Origin: Setophaga petechia | Lineage: Eukaryota; Chordata; Aves; Passeriformes; Parulidae | Reading direction: 5' to 3' | Length of the DNA: 64,000 nt | Assembly (NCBI GenBank): GCA_024362935.1 | Contig: JANCRA010000010.1 | Span: 11,338,501-11,402,500, forward strand | Shown: positions 12,907-25,089 of the stretch, one piece after another | Layout: each line of letters starts with the position of its first letter | Numbering within the stretch: the first letter of the stretch is position 1 | Notes under the pieces: model-generated | What the model saw: the letters and a program-made list of their open reading frames with translations, nothing else | Databases searched by the model: none | Told to the model about the DNA's origin: nothing | Translations under genes and position numbers: made by a program

Positions 12907-13091
12907 TCAGGATTGAATCATTTTCTTCTGTGTGTCAAAAACATATCTTTTAAAGATAAGAGAGATAGTGACAGGTTGGGCTGAATCATTCTTGCTGCTT
13001 TCATCCTCTTTGGTCATATCCCCCTTCCCTCCCTTGGATTTCTTCTTGGAGGCAGCAGTCAGGAGCATCTTGGTATCTGGCTTCAGCCCAT
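12907..13091 (-). CDS. EEFSEC: EEFSEC terminal coding exon (selenocysteine-specific elongation factor, C-terminus)
   Basis: This exon encodes the last 60 residues of the factor that carries selenocysteinyl-tRNA(Sec) to UGA codons marked by a SECIS element. The exon begins after ...CTCTTTTACAG at 13092. Its first two bases complete a codon split with the upstream exon, giving Asp, followed by GLKPDTKMLL. It ends with the frame ISLIFKRYVFDTQKKMIQS and a TGA at 12909-12907. The closing FKRYVFDT motif is the hallmark C-terminus of vertebrate EFSec, and human, as I recall it, ends in nearly the same way with one extra proline. The middle is a charged, poorly conserved linker containing KKKSKGGKG followed by an acidic/serine stretch. 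This is the second half of domain IV, the extension absent from ordinary EF-Tu/EF1A that couples SECIS/SBP2 recognition to tRNA delivery. No frameshift or internal stop is seen, so the exon looks functional. Identification is very secure. Confidence 0.96.
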
Positions 13092-13639
13092 CTGTAAAAG
13101 AGCAAGAACACACATGAGTAACACACTCAACATCACATTTCAGAGAACTAGAAAAAGTGAGCAGGTGTGTTTTCATCTGAAATCAACCAAAGAAAAAAAA
13201 GTAAATCAAATGCATTAGGGAAGTCAAATTTCTGCATAAGACTCCTGCAGTATGGTAGTTTACATAGAAAATAAGAGAAGTCTTTAAACATAAAGTTCAT
13301 AACAGTGATACCACAAATCCAGTGCAGAAAATCCTTCAGTGTCCATCTACAGCTTTTAAAGTATTAAACACAGGGAAGAATTTAAACAAGCCAGACCAGC
13401 TTGCCTGGTTTAAGTCTTTTACTTGGCAGGCCTTTCCTATTATTTAGACACGTACCCAAAGTTTCTTGTCATCACTAAGAATATTTACAAAAATATAAGT
13501 CATGAATAAAAAACAACTTGAAAAACACTAAAATTATAGAGAGTCACAAGGCTCAAAAGATTCCTGAATTTTTTAAAATCTATTTTCTGGATTTACCTGA
13601 AGCACACTGCTTTTTTATAACTTCCACATTGTAAAGTAT

Positions 13640-13700
13640 ACAGGTTTTGTGTTTGGTTTTGTTTGTTGTGGTTTTGTTTTGTTTTTATTTTGTTAAGACA
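13640..13700. repeat. T/G-rich low-complexity block
   Basis: About 60 bp of TTTTGTGTTTGGTTTTG, TTTGTTGTGGTTTTG and TTTTTATTTTG on the plus strand. It is the complement of the A/C pattern seen elsewhere in the intron and lies about 550 bp upstream (in transcript sense) of the terminal exon acceptor. Confidence 0.75.
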
Positions 13701-14496
13701 AAGTATTTGTTAGGGATTTCAACTTGCACTGCTTATTGCTTAGGGGCATGAGAATTAAGCTGCATAATATTTTGGGGATCTGTTTCTCCAGGCATTTGTG
13801 CCAAACAAAAATATTTGTCCTTTTCCTCCTAAACAGCCAGAGTTTGTTACACCTTTATTTTTTCTTATAACTCAACACAGTGCTAACATTTTAGATAAGA
13901 AAAGCAAGATAGCAAAGTCCAAAGAAATGCTGTAAAACAAGAGAGATGCAGCTCCTAAAAGACCACTCCTGAAGAAGCACTTGCATAAAGCAGAAAGCAA
14001 CAAACTCCTTAAAGCTTTTTCAGTGCCACCTGAATATGCTACAATGTGGTTTTCAGGCATTGGGCCAAAATCAGTTCAGGTATTTTTAACCTGTGGTGTC
14101 ACATAACCTTATCTCAAACACTTAATCAGCCTCTCTCTCTTCATACTGAAATTCAGATGCGGATTCTCATATCACGGCCTGACAAAAAGATTGAGATGCT
14201 TATGATTTACTGGAGACAGGAGGTCTGCAGCACAGGTGAACTGCTCCAGCTCACACATCCAGGGCCACTCTCAGCTGATGGCAAGGGGACACAGCCCCAG
14301 CTTCTCATCTTGCTGTGTCAGGGAGCAAATTGTCCCAGCAGCATTCCCAGTGCACGGCCAAGGGAAGGGAGGAAATGAGGAAGTGCTGAAGCAAAACCGG
14401 GAAGCTCCCAACTGCAATTTCACAACCAGAGGCTCTAAACCATCCCTAAAGGCCTGTACTGAGGAGACTTTTACAGAGAGAGGGGTCTTTTATTAG

Positions 14497-14668
14497 GAAA
14501 AAAAAAACCCAAAAAAAGAAAAACCACCACAACAACAAAACAACACACAAAACCCAACCAACCAAAAAAAAAAAAACAACCAAAACCCAAACCAAACAAA
14601 AAACCCAAACAAACAAACAAACCCCCCCCCCCAAAAAAAAAAAAAGAAGAAAAAGAAAGGGGAAAAAG
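14497..14668. repeat. A/C-rich low-complexity block with C11 and A13 runs
   Basis: About 170 bp are almost pure A and C on the plus strand, with AAAACCC, CAACAA and CCAACCAACC motifs, CAAA repeats (CAAACAAACAAACAAA near 14608), a run of 11 C (14622-14632) and a following run of 13 A. The minus strand is correspondingly T/G-rich with several GGG tracts. There is no recognisable gene or element body attached. The long minus-strand frame here is only a product of the T/G composition. Confidence 0.9.
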
Positions 14669-14879
14669 TGCAAGGGTCCAAAAGAGGAGAAAATCAACAT
14701 GTTTTGTATATAACTAAATAAATTACAGCCCCCACTAAGGCTGCAGGAGTCCAGCATCAAGCACAATCAACTTTGTATAGTTCTGCAAGATCATGCATTT
14801 CAGTCATGGCAGCTGCTGTTTTCTCTTTCCAGATGGCAGGACACAAAAAAAGCAATGATTATTTCATTGTGAAAATAAT

Positions 14880-15140
14880 TGAGACTGTTCTTCCTTGATG
14901 GCTGAGAAGTCTGATAATGACTATCTTTGCACACGTAAGGTTCAATTAATCAAACTAGGTAATATGGTGTGGCGGGACCACATATTTATTATATGATTTT
15001 ATTACATTGTAGAGTCATGTTTGATGCAGCTGTTTCGATTTTTTAATTGGATGCTTTCATATAAATCCCATTAATATCATTACCCTTACAATCACTCCAT
15101 CTTCACTGCAAAAAATAATTTATCACTACATGAAAAGCAA
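14880..15140. promoter_or_regulatory. Candidate conserved regulatory element
   Basis: This is AT-rich, homeodomain-motif-dense DNA (TCAATTAATC, TTTAATTGG, CATTAATA) with two close GATA motifs: TGATAA (14912-14917) and CTATCT in reverse (14921-14926). It contains GTGGCGGGACCAC and TTTCGATT with retained CpGs. It has no repeat or coding identity. It sits about 1.8 kb inside the intron from the terminal exon. Confidence 0.35.
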
Positions 15141-15269
15141 CTTATTTCCTATTTGGAAAGCTCTGAGGCCATTGTGGGTGCTGCTAGAAAAAAATAGCAA
15201 CAGTTAAAAAAGGGAAAACAAAATAAAAACAGCAGAGAGAGTGACCTCACACAGCCCCACTTGTTACCT

Positions 15270-15620
15270 TTGCAGAATTTATTTAATATTTATGCTTTCT
15301 ACTGTTTTGATCAACCTAATTGTAACTGTCCCTGCACAGGGTTTCCTCTGCTTTCCTGAGACGACCATTTATTTTTTGGACAAAGAAACATTTCATTTTG
15401 CTTTCTAGTTGGTTTCCCTTTCTGGGTCTTATCACTATTACAAATGTTGCTGTTACTGGCACAGCGCTGTTTAAGAAAGATGTTTAACTAAATCCTTTCA
15501 GAAAGACACATTTTAATTAAAGCAAACAAATCCTAAAACACTTTTATTTATGTTAGCAGGCTTTGCGAGACGCTAATTTCCAAAAAATGGTAATTGGCGG
15601 AAAGGAGAGAGGAAGGGAGG
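15270..15620. promoter_or_regulatory. Candidate conserved regulatory element
   Basis: The unique, non-coding segment has a reverse GATA site CTTATCA (15428-15434), TTAATTAAAG, ATTTATTTAATATTTATG and retained CpGs (GAGACGACC, CAGCGCTG, TTTGCGAGACGC, TTGGCGG). It may form one unit with the block at 14880-15140. Support is from composition and motifs only. Confidence 0.3.
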
Positions 15621-16194
15621 AGATGTGGCATTAAAATTGCAGCCAAAATTTCCCCTTATGGGTATCTGAAGAACCCAGGCTGCCTCTGCAAGCCCTTGCC
15701 CACGGGGACATGGCAGTGGTTGGCCTCTCACCCCACAGAGACCCTGGGATGCTGCAGCAAGTCAGGGAATTCTCAGCCACGAGGGTGAAACAACCACCGA
15801 GGATAAACTGAGCTTCAAACCCACCAGTGACATCAGCTTGGATGGCCCAGCACAACTGAAACCTGGCACAGCATCTGTGGCGCTCAAACAAACATCTCAC
15901 GTCTGAAAAAGTCTGTTTTTGAGAAAAAAAGACATGCTGCATGTGGAATTCTGCTGGGGAAAATGCATTTAAAACTGAGCCATCTCACCTCCTCCACCCT
16001 ATCACTAACTTCCACATAGAAGAAGTAAAGGTATACTTCACCTGCAGCACTTAACACCAATTTGGACTAAATAAGGTATTCCAGGTAAGAATTTACAGAA
16101 GAGATGGCAGAATGTGGCAGTTTCTACCAGTGAAGTGACAGGCTGACAGCCAGAGGCAGCTCAGGTATTATTAAACTCACATGGTATCTAAATT

Positions 16195-16238
16195 ACCTAA
16201 TCAGATCCCATGGCCCTCATTCTGCAAACAGATTAGGT
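16195..16238. repeat. Perfect 8-bp inverted repeat ACCTAATC / GATTAGGT
   Basis: ACCTAATC (16195-16202) and GATTAGGT (16231-16238) are exact inverted copies separated by 28 bp. Both contain a homeodomain-type TAAT core. This could be a paired binding site or chance. Confidence 0.4.
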
Positions 16239-17744
16239 GGCTGGCATCATACCCTGACAAATGGCATTTTCTGTTTTTCTGCTCTGGTGCCAGCAGGTCT
16301 CAGGGCTGAGGAGGCTCAGAGACAGGGAGCAGCACAAAGGGGCAGGCAGAGAGAGACAGGCACAATCGGGGTTTCATCTACCTCCGCGGATTTCTCACAT
16401 TACACACAATGCATACTTTACATTTTACAAAACCAAGGAAATGAAGGGAAATATATCTGTCACCGAAGAAGACATCAGAGCTTTAATAGCTGAAATGACG
16501 GATATTTTTAGATGGAGGTCTAGTTTAACTTACTTATATTAAGGGTCTAATCTCTGCTTAACAATAGCTATGTTAGCTTGAACACATAGTGAGAAATCTG
16601 TTCCATTAATTAAGTGCTGCCTGTACTACTCGGATTTGTAGCAAATGTTAATAGATTTTTTTTTCCCCTCCTCTGTTGGACAATTACTTTATTTTGCCAA
16701 GTTGCTAATGGATTAAATTGAAAAGGTCCATGTGTTAAAAAAAAGGCTTGAGCTTCAAAGTTCTAAAAAATGCCTTGCATACAACAATGGAAAATACCTA
16801 TGTATTAATATTATTATTGGGCCATCCTCAAAGGCACATAAGACATGTGAAAGCTTAGCAAATTCATTCCTCCCCATCAAAACCATGTCTGTAAGAAGTG
16901 CCCAGACATGGTCTTATGCAAAATGTACTTTTAGCATCCAATAACTCAGGTTAGATACGAAAATCTAATTGCAAAATAGTGTAATTTACTTCATTCTTTT
17001 CAACTACTGCTAATAATTAACAGATAAAAATACAGACTCTAATATCCTTTGTCTCAGAATGGCCTGAAGGATTTAGTCCAAACTGATCCATTTGTAAGTG
17101 ATATTAATAAAAAAATGCATTTTCAAATTCAAATGAAAAGCAATACCAAATCAGGAAAAACAATTTCCAAGTCTAAAAACAATTTCCCATGCACAAAATA
17201 AAGGAAAAACACAGTATTTTATGCAGTTTTTACAAATAAAAAGCTAACAGCATAGTGATTTGCAGTATCTTAGATAAATGAATGGCAGCGTCGAGTTTTA
17301 CAATTGCTCACACAAGAAATTTGCATGGAAACACACAGATTTTAACCACTCCATACATTAATTCCACACTGCAGAACTCTGGACACCTTCTTGTGTATAA
17401 ATTAAAATCCAGTTTTATCTATACACAATGAATTCAGCTCCTCTCCCTGCCTGCCTGCAGGGAAGTGACTCCCATGGACTCAAGTTCTGCCCTGAACCCC
17501 TCCCTGGAGCTGCTGTGCCCGGGACAGGCTCCACAGCAGCCAGCCTGGAATGCCAGCCCCGACACCAATCACACACCCACACACAGCACCCTGATCAGGC
17601 TTACTTCTGCTTTGTTTTCACTCCTGCTTCAGCTGGAAGGAGGATGAAAGCTGACACAGAATCTGCTCCTCTAACTCCTTTTGCTCACCCAACAGCAGGG
17701 TGAAGGAGAGCCTCTGTGCTTTTGCCCCATGTAAATATTTATTT

Positions 17745-18115
17745 CATCTATCACCTGTAATCTTGGACTCTACTTTGCCTTTTACACTCTTAACTTCTCC
17801 ACTACACATTCTCCTTCACTTAATACTGCCATTCCTTATCAACATCCCTTGTCAGATTTGTTGACTTTTTTTCCTTATAAGCCTTCTGCTTCCCTGCTCC
17901 TTCTATAGGTCTCCAAGATTGGTCCCTGTTCTTTCTTTCTAAAGTCCAGCTCCTTCTCCCTTGACTCACAACTGCACTTGCTATTCAACCCTTCAGGAGT
18001 TTTATCTCTCTCACCCCCTTTTCCAACTTAACTTTTCAGATTTCCCAACTCTGCATTTCCATTTCCTATTTTCACAGTTCTCTTCAATATTTAGGAACAG
18101 TCCTGTCTCCTTCAA
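17745..18115. other. Pyrimidine-biased stretch
   Basis: About 370 bp of the plus strand is strongly C+T-rich (for example CTTAACTTCTCCACTACACA and CTTCCCTGCTCCTTCTATAG) without being a simple repeat. No gene or repeat family was recognised. It may be the remains of an old retroelement or just strand-asymmetric DNA. Confidence 0.4.
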
Positions 18116-19009
18116 AGCTAATGAAACATTGTGTTTGAATGCAAGATTTTAAAGACTGAATACCAGACACACTTTAGATGAGGAGCGAGATAATACAGTA
18201 TCTCCTTGTAGCCCAGCCAGAGACAGGAGCAATTTTTAAGCAACTGATAACCCATCATTGAAAACAGGTGTAATAATATAGGTGCTGGACATGCTTTCCA
18301 GCACAGCCAGGGAAAATAATTTATTTTGCTGAACTTCAACAACTCCCTTCTCTTGTGCACACTTGTAAAAAAAGCCTATTGCAAACTATGCTGGTGAACA
18401 TGGAAGTATTTGCATGGGTGATTACACAGCTTTCTAACAGCACAGGAATTGTAATGGGGGGATAAAAAAATCATGTTAAAAGCTTTCAATGCTCGCAGTT
18501 AATGAGAACTTTGCTTTCAGGCCAAAATGAAAAGTTCATCCTACCCTGCACTGGTACTTGACACGGTTTGCTGGAAAAGTGCTGGCTCAGGATCCTCACC
18601 ATGCTGTTAGGAAAAAGCACATTGAGGCTACACCAGCAGCTACCCTGGGAATAGAAAATATTCCTTTCTTCATTACATATTAAGAAATTGCTAGACTATT
18701 ATTGACTTGCTGATACTATTGCCAAACCTCCCATTCTATTCAGGAATTTTTGAGCAGAGTTTCAGTGGGAAACCGAACTTGCTTCTCCTTTCTGTAAACA
18801 AAGTATCCTATTCCCTTTCTTTGAATGCTGCAGGTAGAGGACTCAGCTACACACAACTTCTTGTTTCCCATCAACATTCAAATGTTAAAAATGGACTGAA
18901 CATCAGAGAACAAGTTAACATTGCATATTTGATGTCGGAAATAATTTTTATCCGAGGCAAACGTAACCTTTTAATATGACAGGCAGACATTTTTCTTTCC
19001 TCCCGAGGG

Positions 19010-19200
19010 AAGGAAAAAAAGAGCAGAACTTGAAAGAGGCAAAGTGTTGGGGATAATCCTCACTCACAATGGATTATTCGTAACAGCTGGTTTGCACAAT
19101 TTCAGGATTTCCTCAAATTGAACTCTCAGAACCCGAACCCTAATTACACAGTTAGAGAGTGTGTGCCTGCATCAACTCTTGCTAACAGAGAGTACAAAAG
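19010..19200. promoter_or_regulatory. Weak candidate regulatory stretch with paired OTX/PITX-like sites
   Basis: TAATCC (19054-19059) and GGATTA (19071-19076) form a convergent pair of K50 homeodomain sites, followed by CAGCTG (19084-19089). The surrounding DNA is unique and non-coding. A spacing of this kind can arise by chance, so the call is weak. Confidence 0.2.
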
Positions 19201-20009
19201 CTGGTTGACCTGAAAATCAGAAATAATTAGAGGCCCAGATGGAGATGTCCATGCCACAGTCTGATGCAGGGGGGCTTCACCAGAGAGTGTACAAAGCCCA
19301 GCCTCTCCCTCAGCTTACTGCAATGATGGACCACTGAAAGGAAACAGAAACTTTCTGCCAGTACTGCAGGACTCAAGAATCCTGTATTTCAGCACAACAC
19401 AGTTAAAAATTAATTCATTTTTCTTTTCTTGCAACAGCTATATATATTTATCCATCCTTAGAAATATCCATTCTTAAAAAAACATAGGTAACTCTTTCCA
19501 AAGAAGGGTACAAAGTTGAAATAGAGTAGTACTCCTATTTGTTTTGTATTATGATTAACTTTAAAATAAGAATAAGAAATTTATCATTGGTTTCCAGCAA
19601 AATTAATAGAAATACCAGTGTTATAAGAACTGATTCTCAGAGTCCCACAATACACTAGAAAGCCCACACTTGTTTTCCAACTATTCCCAAACACATCAAC
19701 AGTTCTACAAAACTGTTTCTATGCACCCTTATGTAATATCATGTAATATCTCTAAAGTGACTCTGTGGAGTTTTGATTTAAACTAAAGGCAGAAGCATTC
19801 CAAAATGAGAGAATCTGTTTGCCCAGCCTCTCCTGTTACAGTAATCTCTGCAGTCAGGCAGAAAGGACAAGAACAATAAAATATAAAATCCTGCTGCTTC
19901 AACTCCTTACACCAGCTAGCAACTCTGCTTCTCTTCCCCTCTCCTAAAGATACCCCAAATTCTACCTTTTGACTTTATTAATGCAATTTTGCACCTTCAA
20001 TATCTCAGC

Positions 20010-20128
20010 AAAAAACCCAAACCAAACTAAAAACAGAAACCAACAGAATAAAACAAAAAGACCCCCAAACAAAAACCAAATCCAAAACACCAACAAAACA
20101 AAAACCGAAACAAAAAAACCCCAAACTG
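20010..20128. repeat. A/C-rich low-complexity block
   Basis: About 120 bp are A/C-rich on the plus strand (AAAAAACCCAAACCAAAC, CAACAAAACAAAAACC, AAAAAAACCCCAAAC). It has the same style as the blocks at 14.5 and 25.0 kb, with no attached element recognised. Confidence 0.85.
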
Positions 20129-23100
20129 ATCAGGAAAAACAGGATCTTTGTGAGCCTTCCAAGGACATAAGTACTGTGTTACTGTACCCATAAACACTAT
20201 AATAGGGACCTCAAATGCACCACACCACATCCAGTGGCCCGGATGATGTGACATCTAGACACTGCTGATCCTATCTAGCTGGGCATTCCATCTGCCTCTC
20301 ATGAATGTATTGTGCTTTAGAAAGAGAGGGGTGGAACTGTGTCCTGAGCTAACTGGAGCCCAGGATCAGGCAGGAATTCTCTACCTGACATGAGGGTCAA
20401 CACCTATAAACCTTTTCTAGGCAGAAGATTTAAGTTCTCTTACAGGGGCCATTGACTCTGTTCCTAGGTGTTCATCACCATGATAACAAATATCATATGA
20501 TTGCCAAGACAATTTCAGTGTAACAGCTGACCAGAGATTCACTCAAGAAACAAGGGATACATACTCCTTTCCTTGCTACCCTCAGGAGCTCAGGATTTCA
20601 GCCTCAATTACTTCCACAGATCAGGCAATGAATTTTACTTATGTAAATCCCTTCATAATTCTCCAGTAATTCTATTTTGAATTCACACCACCTTTTCCAC
20701 ATCTCTTGTCAGCTCTCTCAAATATTCTGCTAGGGTTTCAAACTCCAGAGAAGAGTGATTTTTCTTTTCTGGTCAGTACAAGATCAGTTATTATCACCTT
20801 GCCTGGCTTGTGAATATTAATAGGGCTACAGCAAGAAGTTGGCCAGGGAGCAATGAGCCTCCAATAAAATAAGAAAGGAGATTCCTTCCTCCCAAATGTG
20901 CTAAATCCTCAGCCTGGTATTTGGGATCTATGCAAAACATCCATAATTCTTTGTTTGATGACAGAGACAAGGAAAAAAAATTTTTACAGTCACTTTGAGC
21001 AGAAGTAGGTTGCCCCATGTCCCAAACAAACACTGTTGTGACAGCCAGCCTGCATCAGCAGCACTATTCCTGCAGTCTCAGCATGGCAGACTGCTTGGAA
21101 ATCCTTCACAAATAAAACATCTTCCCATAAATTGGGGAACAGCTGCCCTGTACCACATCAGAGAAGGCTGTAGCTCAGTGGCAAGCAGGATTGAGTCTTG
21201 TGTATCAATTTAAGTTTATACAGGCTTTTGGACTGAAAGATATTATTATAAGAAGCGGTATTACTGGAAATAACATGGATTTCATTATGGGCCCCTACTT
21301 CTCAGGGAAAGAGCCAATCATCCCTGATGAGGAAGACAGAAGCTGTTTTAATTTAAGCAGCTGACCTGGGTGAAGTTCAGGCTGAAGCTGTATTTGGAAA
21401 ACTCTCCCATCAAGCTGGACACAACCCTTTCAAGCTCAGTGCCAATTCCACACAATGGCTTGAACTGCGCTCTCTGGCAGTCCTTAAAGGCACATTTTGT
21501 ATCTTGGCCTTTGCTGCAAGCAATCAAGAAAGAATGCAAGAAAACAAAACTGTTTCCCAAGCACTGTTTGCTGGTGCCATAATTAATATAATCAAACAAT
21601 TCCACAAATTGCTTCCAATTGCTGGCGTCACTTTCATGTGCAGAGCCAGACTTTCAAAGAAGGGCCCTTCTTGTCCTACATCCTTACACTGGTAACCCCC
21701 CTTTCACACAATAGTAAACAAGACCTCACTAAATAGTAGAGGGTAATTTGTACTGTAATAGGTCCCCAAGGCACCATGGACACAATTTGAAATGCCATCT
21801 AATTTTTCTTTTTAATTAAAAAAGCAGTTACTATATTTAAACAACAACACAAAAAAGTTCAGAGGGGACAGACTGGAGTTTCCCACAGCTCTCTGGGAGT
21901 TTTCTCAAGGTCAGGAAGAGTTTTATAGGCTCAATTGGTACACATTTTTTTCTTTAATTAGTCTGCCATACCTTCTACATTAAGTCAGCGTCTTGATTTT
22001 CAGTCTGATATTTTTCATATTGCTAAATGGAGCACAGACTCCAGCACCACACCGTAGCTGCTGAGTGGGTATCAGTGGTGCACTTCCCCGTGTTTCCCTC
22101 TCCTCTCTTCATCCCAAACCTGTCATCCACACTGAGGAAACCCAGCATAACACAGTGCATTGAGGATGCCATTCATTCAGCTTTATGTTGCTCAATTTCC
22201 AGCAAGATGACCAGGATATATTATCTGTTTTCCCAAATTTACATAATACAGCCACATTTTTAACCTTGCTGTTCAAAAATAAAACACAACTACTAAACAG
22301 CAGGTACAAATGGACCACTCTCATCTGAAGCCACACAGTAGGAGAGATTGAAAAATCCCCATCATCTATCACACCTCTGCTCTGCATCCATCTCATTACT
22401 TAAGTAAATCTACACAAGCCCACACACACTTTAGAAGGATATTTGCAGTTCCCACTGTGGGTTTGCCAAAATACACCAACGCTTCAGCCCTAGATGACAG
22501 CATGGAGATGAAGTGACATACTCTAGGTCTTAATTTCTTGGCTAGTTGGCCATCCTTCAGCAGAAAGCAGTTGGGAGTACCAAACCTGACCTCATTTTAT
22601 AGGCCAACACAGCTGCTGTTGCACAGTGCACCACAACCACTTGTTGGCCAAGTCTTCCTGGAACAACTTCCCTAACAGCAGAGAACTTTCTACCCTGCAC
22701 TCTTGGAACACAACTGTGAGTTGTATGCTCTACAAAACTTTGTGTTTCTGTGTAGCGGGGACTAACCTTAATACAGGTTACAGGGAGACTCCAGTGCACC
22801 GTGCTCTAGGTCTAGGCTACACAAATTAAGTGTACACACAATACAATGGATCAACTGTCAGAGCTAAAAGACAACCCCTATGATCATATTTCTGGCCTCA
22901 AATCCAGCACTGTTCACTAGCCTAGAGGAAATTTTCAAATTAATTTCTGCATGGACTTTCAGTACAGTAACAAGGTTGCAATTATGCCAGTTGATGTATC
23001 ATACCAGCAATTATTACAACTCTATTTTCATTTGATGGCCACTCAAGGTCCACAGAGCCATTGAGATCATGCCTAAGTGCTGTAGCATACCTGCAGGGAG

Positions 23101-24279
23101 AGGCACCACTCACACTGTGGTGCTGTGATTTCAGTCCACACATTCTTCAAGCTCCCTGAAGCAAATACTGAATGCATGGAAAATGCCCAGTGCATAACAG
23201 GAACAACTATGAAAAAATTACGGTACTAATAAGGAATCAAATTATTTATGCATATAAATGTAATGTTGGAAGTTTGGGTTTATAGGCAGTCTTTTACAAT
23301 TCAGTAGTAGAAAAATTGCAGGCAGGCCAGCATGAAATACCCAAGGCCATTCAAAACACTCAGAACAGTGTCTTGAAATCACAATTACTGTCACTGGATC
23401 TCCTAAGCTCTCTCTCTTCTGGCACAGTACTAAGAAACATGCAGACATAAACACACAGTAGAATCTGGGAGAGTGTATGACAACTGTTATACAGAACAGA
23501 ATTTCACAACTTTTATTACTGAGGTAGTCTTTGCTGATTAAATTCTAAGATCAAGAGGAGCAGTATCACAAACATGTCCCCAGAGAGTACAGTTAGGTAT
23601 GTAAAAATAGGAACCACTATGGAACCACTAAACACAGGAGCTTTCATAATTTTGAAAACCATAGAATATCCCTTTGGCACTAAATTTCCATCCAGTGGGG
23701 GAGTTTCTCAGCCCAGAGCCACTCAGCAGTGGGCCAGAAGGCACTTTTGTGTTTTTGTCAGCACTCCAGGACCTATTAAACAGTAAATAAACAAAACCAA
23801 CAATGCTCAAGCTGTGTGCACCAAGGTGAGCAGAACCAACTAAAAACATGTTTTGCATTCAACACAAGAGACTAAAACTTCATCATCCCAGTGAAAAGGG
23901 AACAACAACAACAACACAACCTGCAGCAGTGCCCAGGATCTCCTGCAGCAGCCCCTCAGAAATGCCTACAATGCAGAAGAGGTCCAGGTTAGCAGACCTG
24001 ACACAGAATCAAAGGCAATTCATTACAAAGCAGCTCCAAATCAAAGTGCTCAATCCACAGGCCCCTCTGTAATCCTCCCACCTCCCCTGCCACTCTCCAT
24101 GTGGAGGAGGCACCGCAGCAGCCAGTTAAGCTGGACCAACTCCACTGACACATCCCAGGCATCTGCTGCTCAGCCCTGGTCCAGAGTTTAAGGTTGGTGA
24201 TATTCATCTTCCCCCAGGCTGCCTTTTTAAAGCAATCCTGAACAATGGGACTTCAGAATAAAGACCAAAACATTTAAAT

Positions 24280-24720
24280 ATATTTTTTTTAAAACTTCTA
24301 GGCAAGGGCCTTTAAGGCGATTAGAAGGGGAGGGGGATTGGATAGCAGCTTTTGCTTTTTCATGTTATGTATATTGTGTGTAAACAAATATGCAATTTGC
24401 TTTAAAAAGATAAGGTGATTAAATTTTTATCGGGCTTGTACTCTGTTGTCACCACAACAAAGAGAATTAGGAGGAGGAAAGAAAGGCCTTTTTATTTGAA
24501 TTATGCTCTTACCAGAGGTTCTCTACAGCACAGCTGTAAAGCCACTCAATGTTCTCCAAACAGGCCCTTTGATTACATTTTATTCAACTTGTTTGCATTT
24601 GGAGCAATCGAAAGGAAAAGAACGCTCCACATTTTGATGTCTTAATGTTCCTTAATACCTTCTTTAATTTATATTAAGCTTCTTAACTAGGGTGATGAAT
24701 TCTTCAAAAACAATAAAGAC
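24280..24720. promoter_or_regulatory. Candidate conserved regulatory element
   Basis: This is a low-repeat, AT-rich intronic block that keeps several CpGs (AAGGCGATT, TATCGGGC, AATCGAAAG, AACGCTCC) in an otherwise CpG-poor region. It packs recognisable factor motifs: forkhead GTAAACAAA (24380-24388), ATGCAAT (POU or C/EBP-like, about 24390), GATA motif AGATAAGG (24408-24415) and TCF/LEF CCTTTGAT (24566-24573). It has no coding potential or repeat identity. That profile is typical of deeply conserved non-coding enhancers. Conservation cannot be tested here, so the call is inference. Confidence 0.4.
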
Positions 24721-25018
24721 CTAGTGCAGAAATCTTCCACACACCATGAAAATTGAAATTATAATGTATGCATGGCTTTTTTTTTTGTTATAAAAAACAT
24801 TATTTAGAAGAAAGATTTAAAGCATATAAAAAAAAATCCCAAAGTTGTATGAAAATTACTTGATCCAGAGAAATAGAGGAAAGTTCAAACTAATTATTAC
24901 AAGGGAAATAAAATGTTGTAGGAGGTGGAGGAGAATAAACAGCATGAGAGTTTTGGATTACTATGAAGTTTTCAGTCTTTTAATAAACTATAAATTTCTC
25001 CTCTATGGCTTTCAACCA

Positions 25019-25086
25019 GAAAACCAACCAAACAAAAAAAAACAACAAAAAAAAACCCCCAAACAAACAAAAAAACCCCACCCACT
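25019..25086. repeat. A/C-rich low-complexity block
   Basis: About 65 bp of AAACCAACCAAAC, poly-A with isolated C, CCCCC and AAACAAACAAAAAAACCCC. It is compositionally the same as the larger blocks at 14.5 and 20.0 kb. Confidence 0.85.
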
Positions 25087-25089
25087 AAA

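Noticed and set aside
14446..14766. Minus-strand frame rich in phenylalanine, glycine and tryptophan
   Set aside because: It is the direct translation of the A/C low-complexity block and is purely compositional.
23901..23917. Short (ACA)n run considered as a CRISPR-like or regulatory repeat
   Set aside because: It is a plain trinucleotide simple repeat of under 20 bp, and no spaced direct-repeat array exists anywhere in the window.
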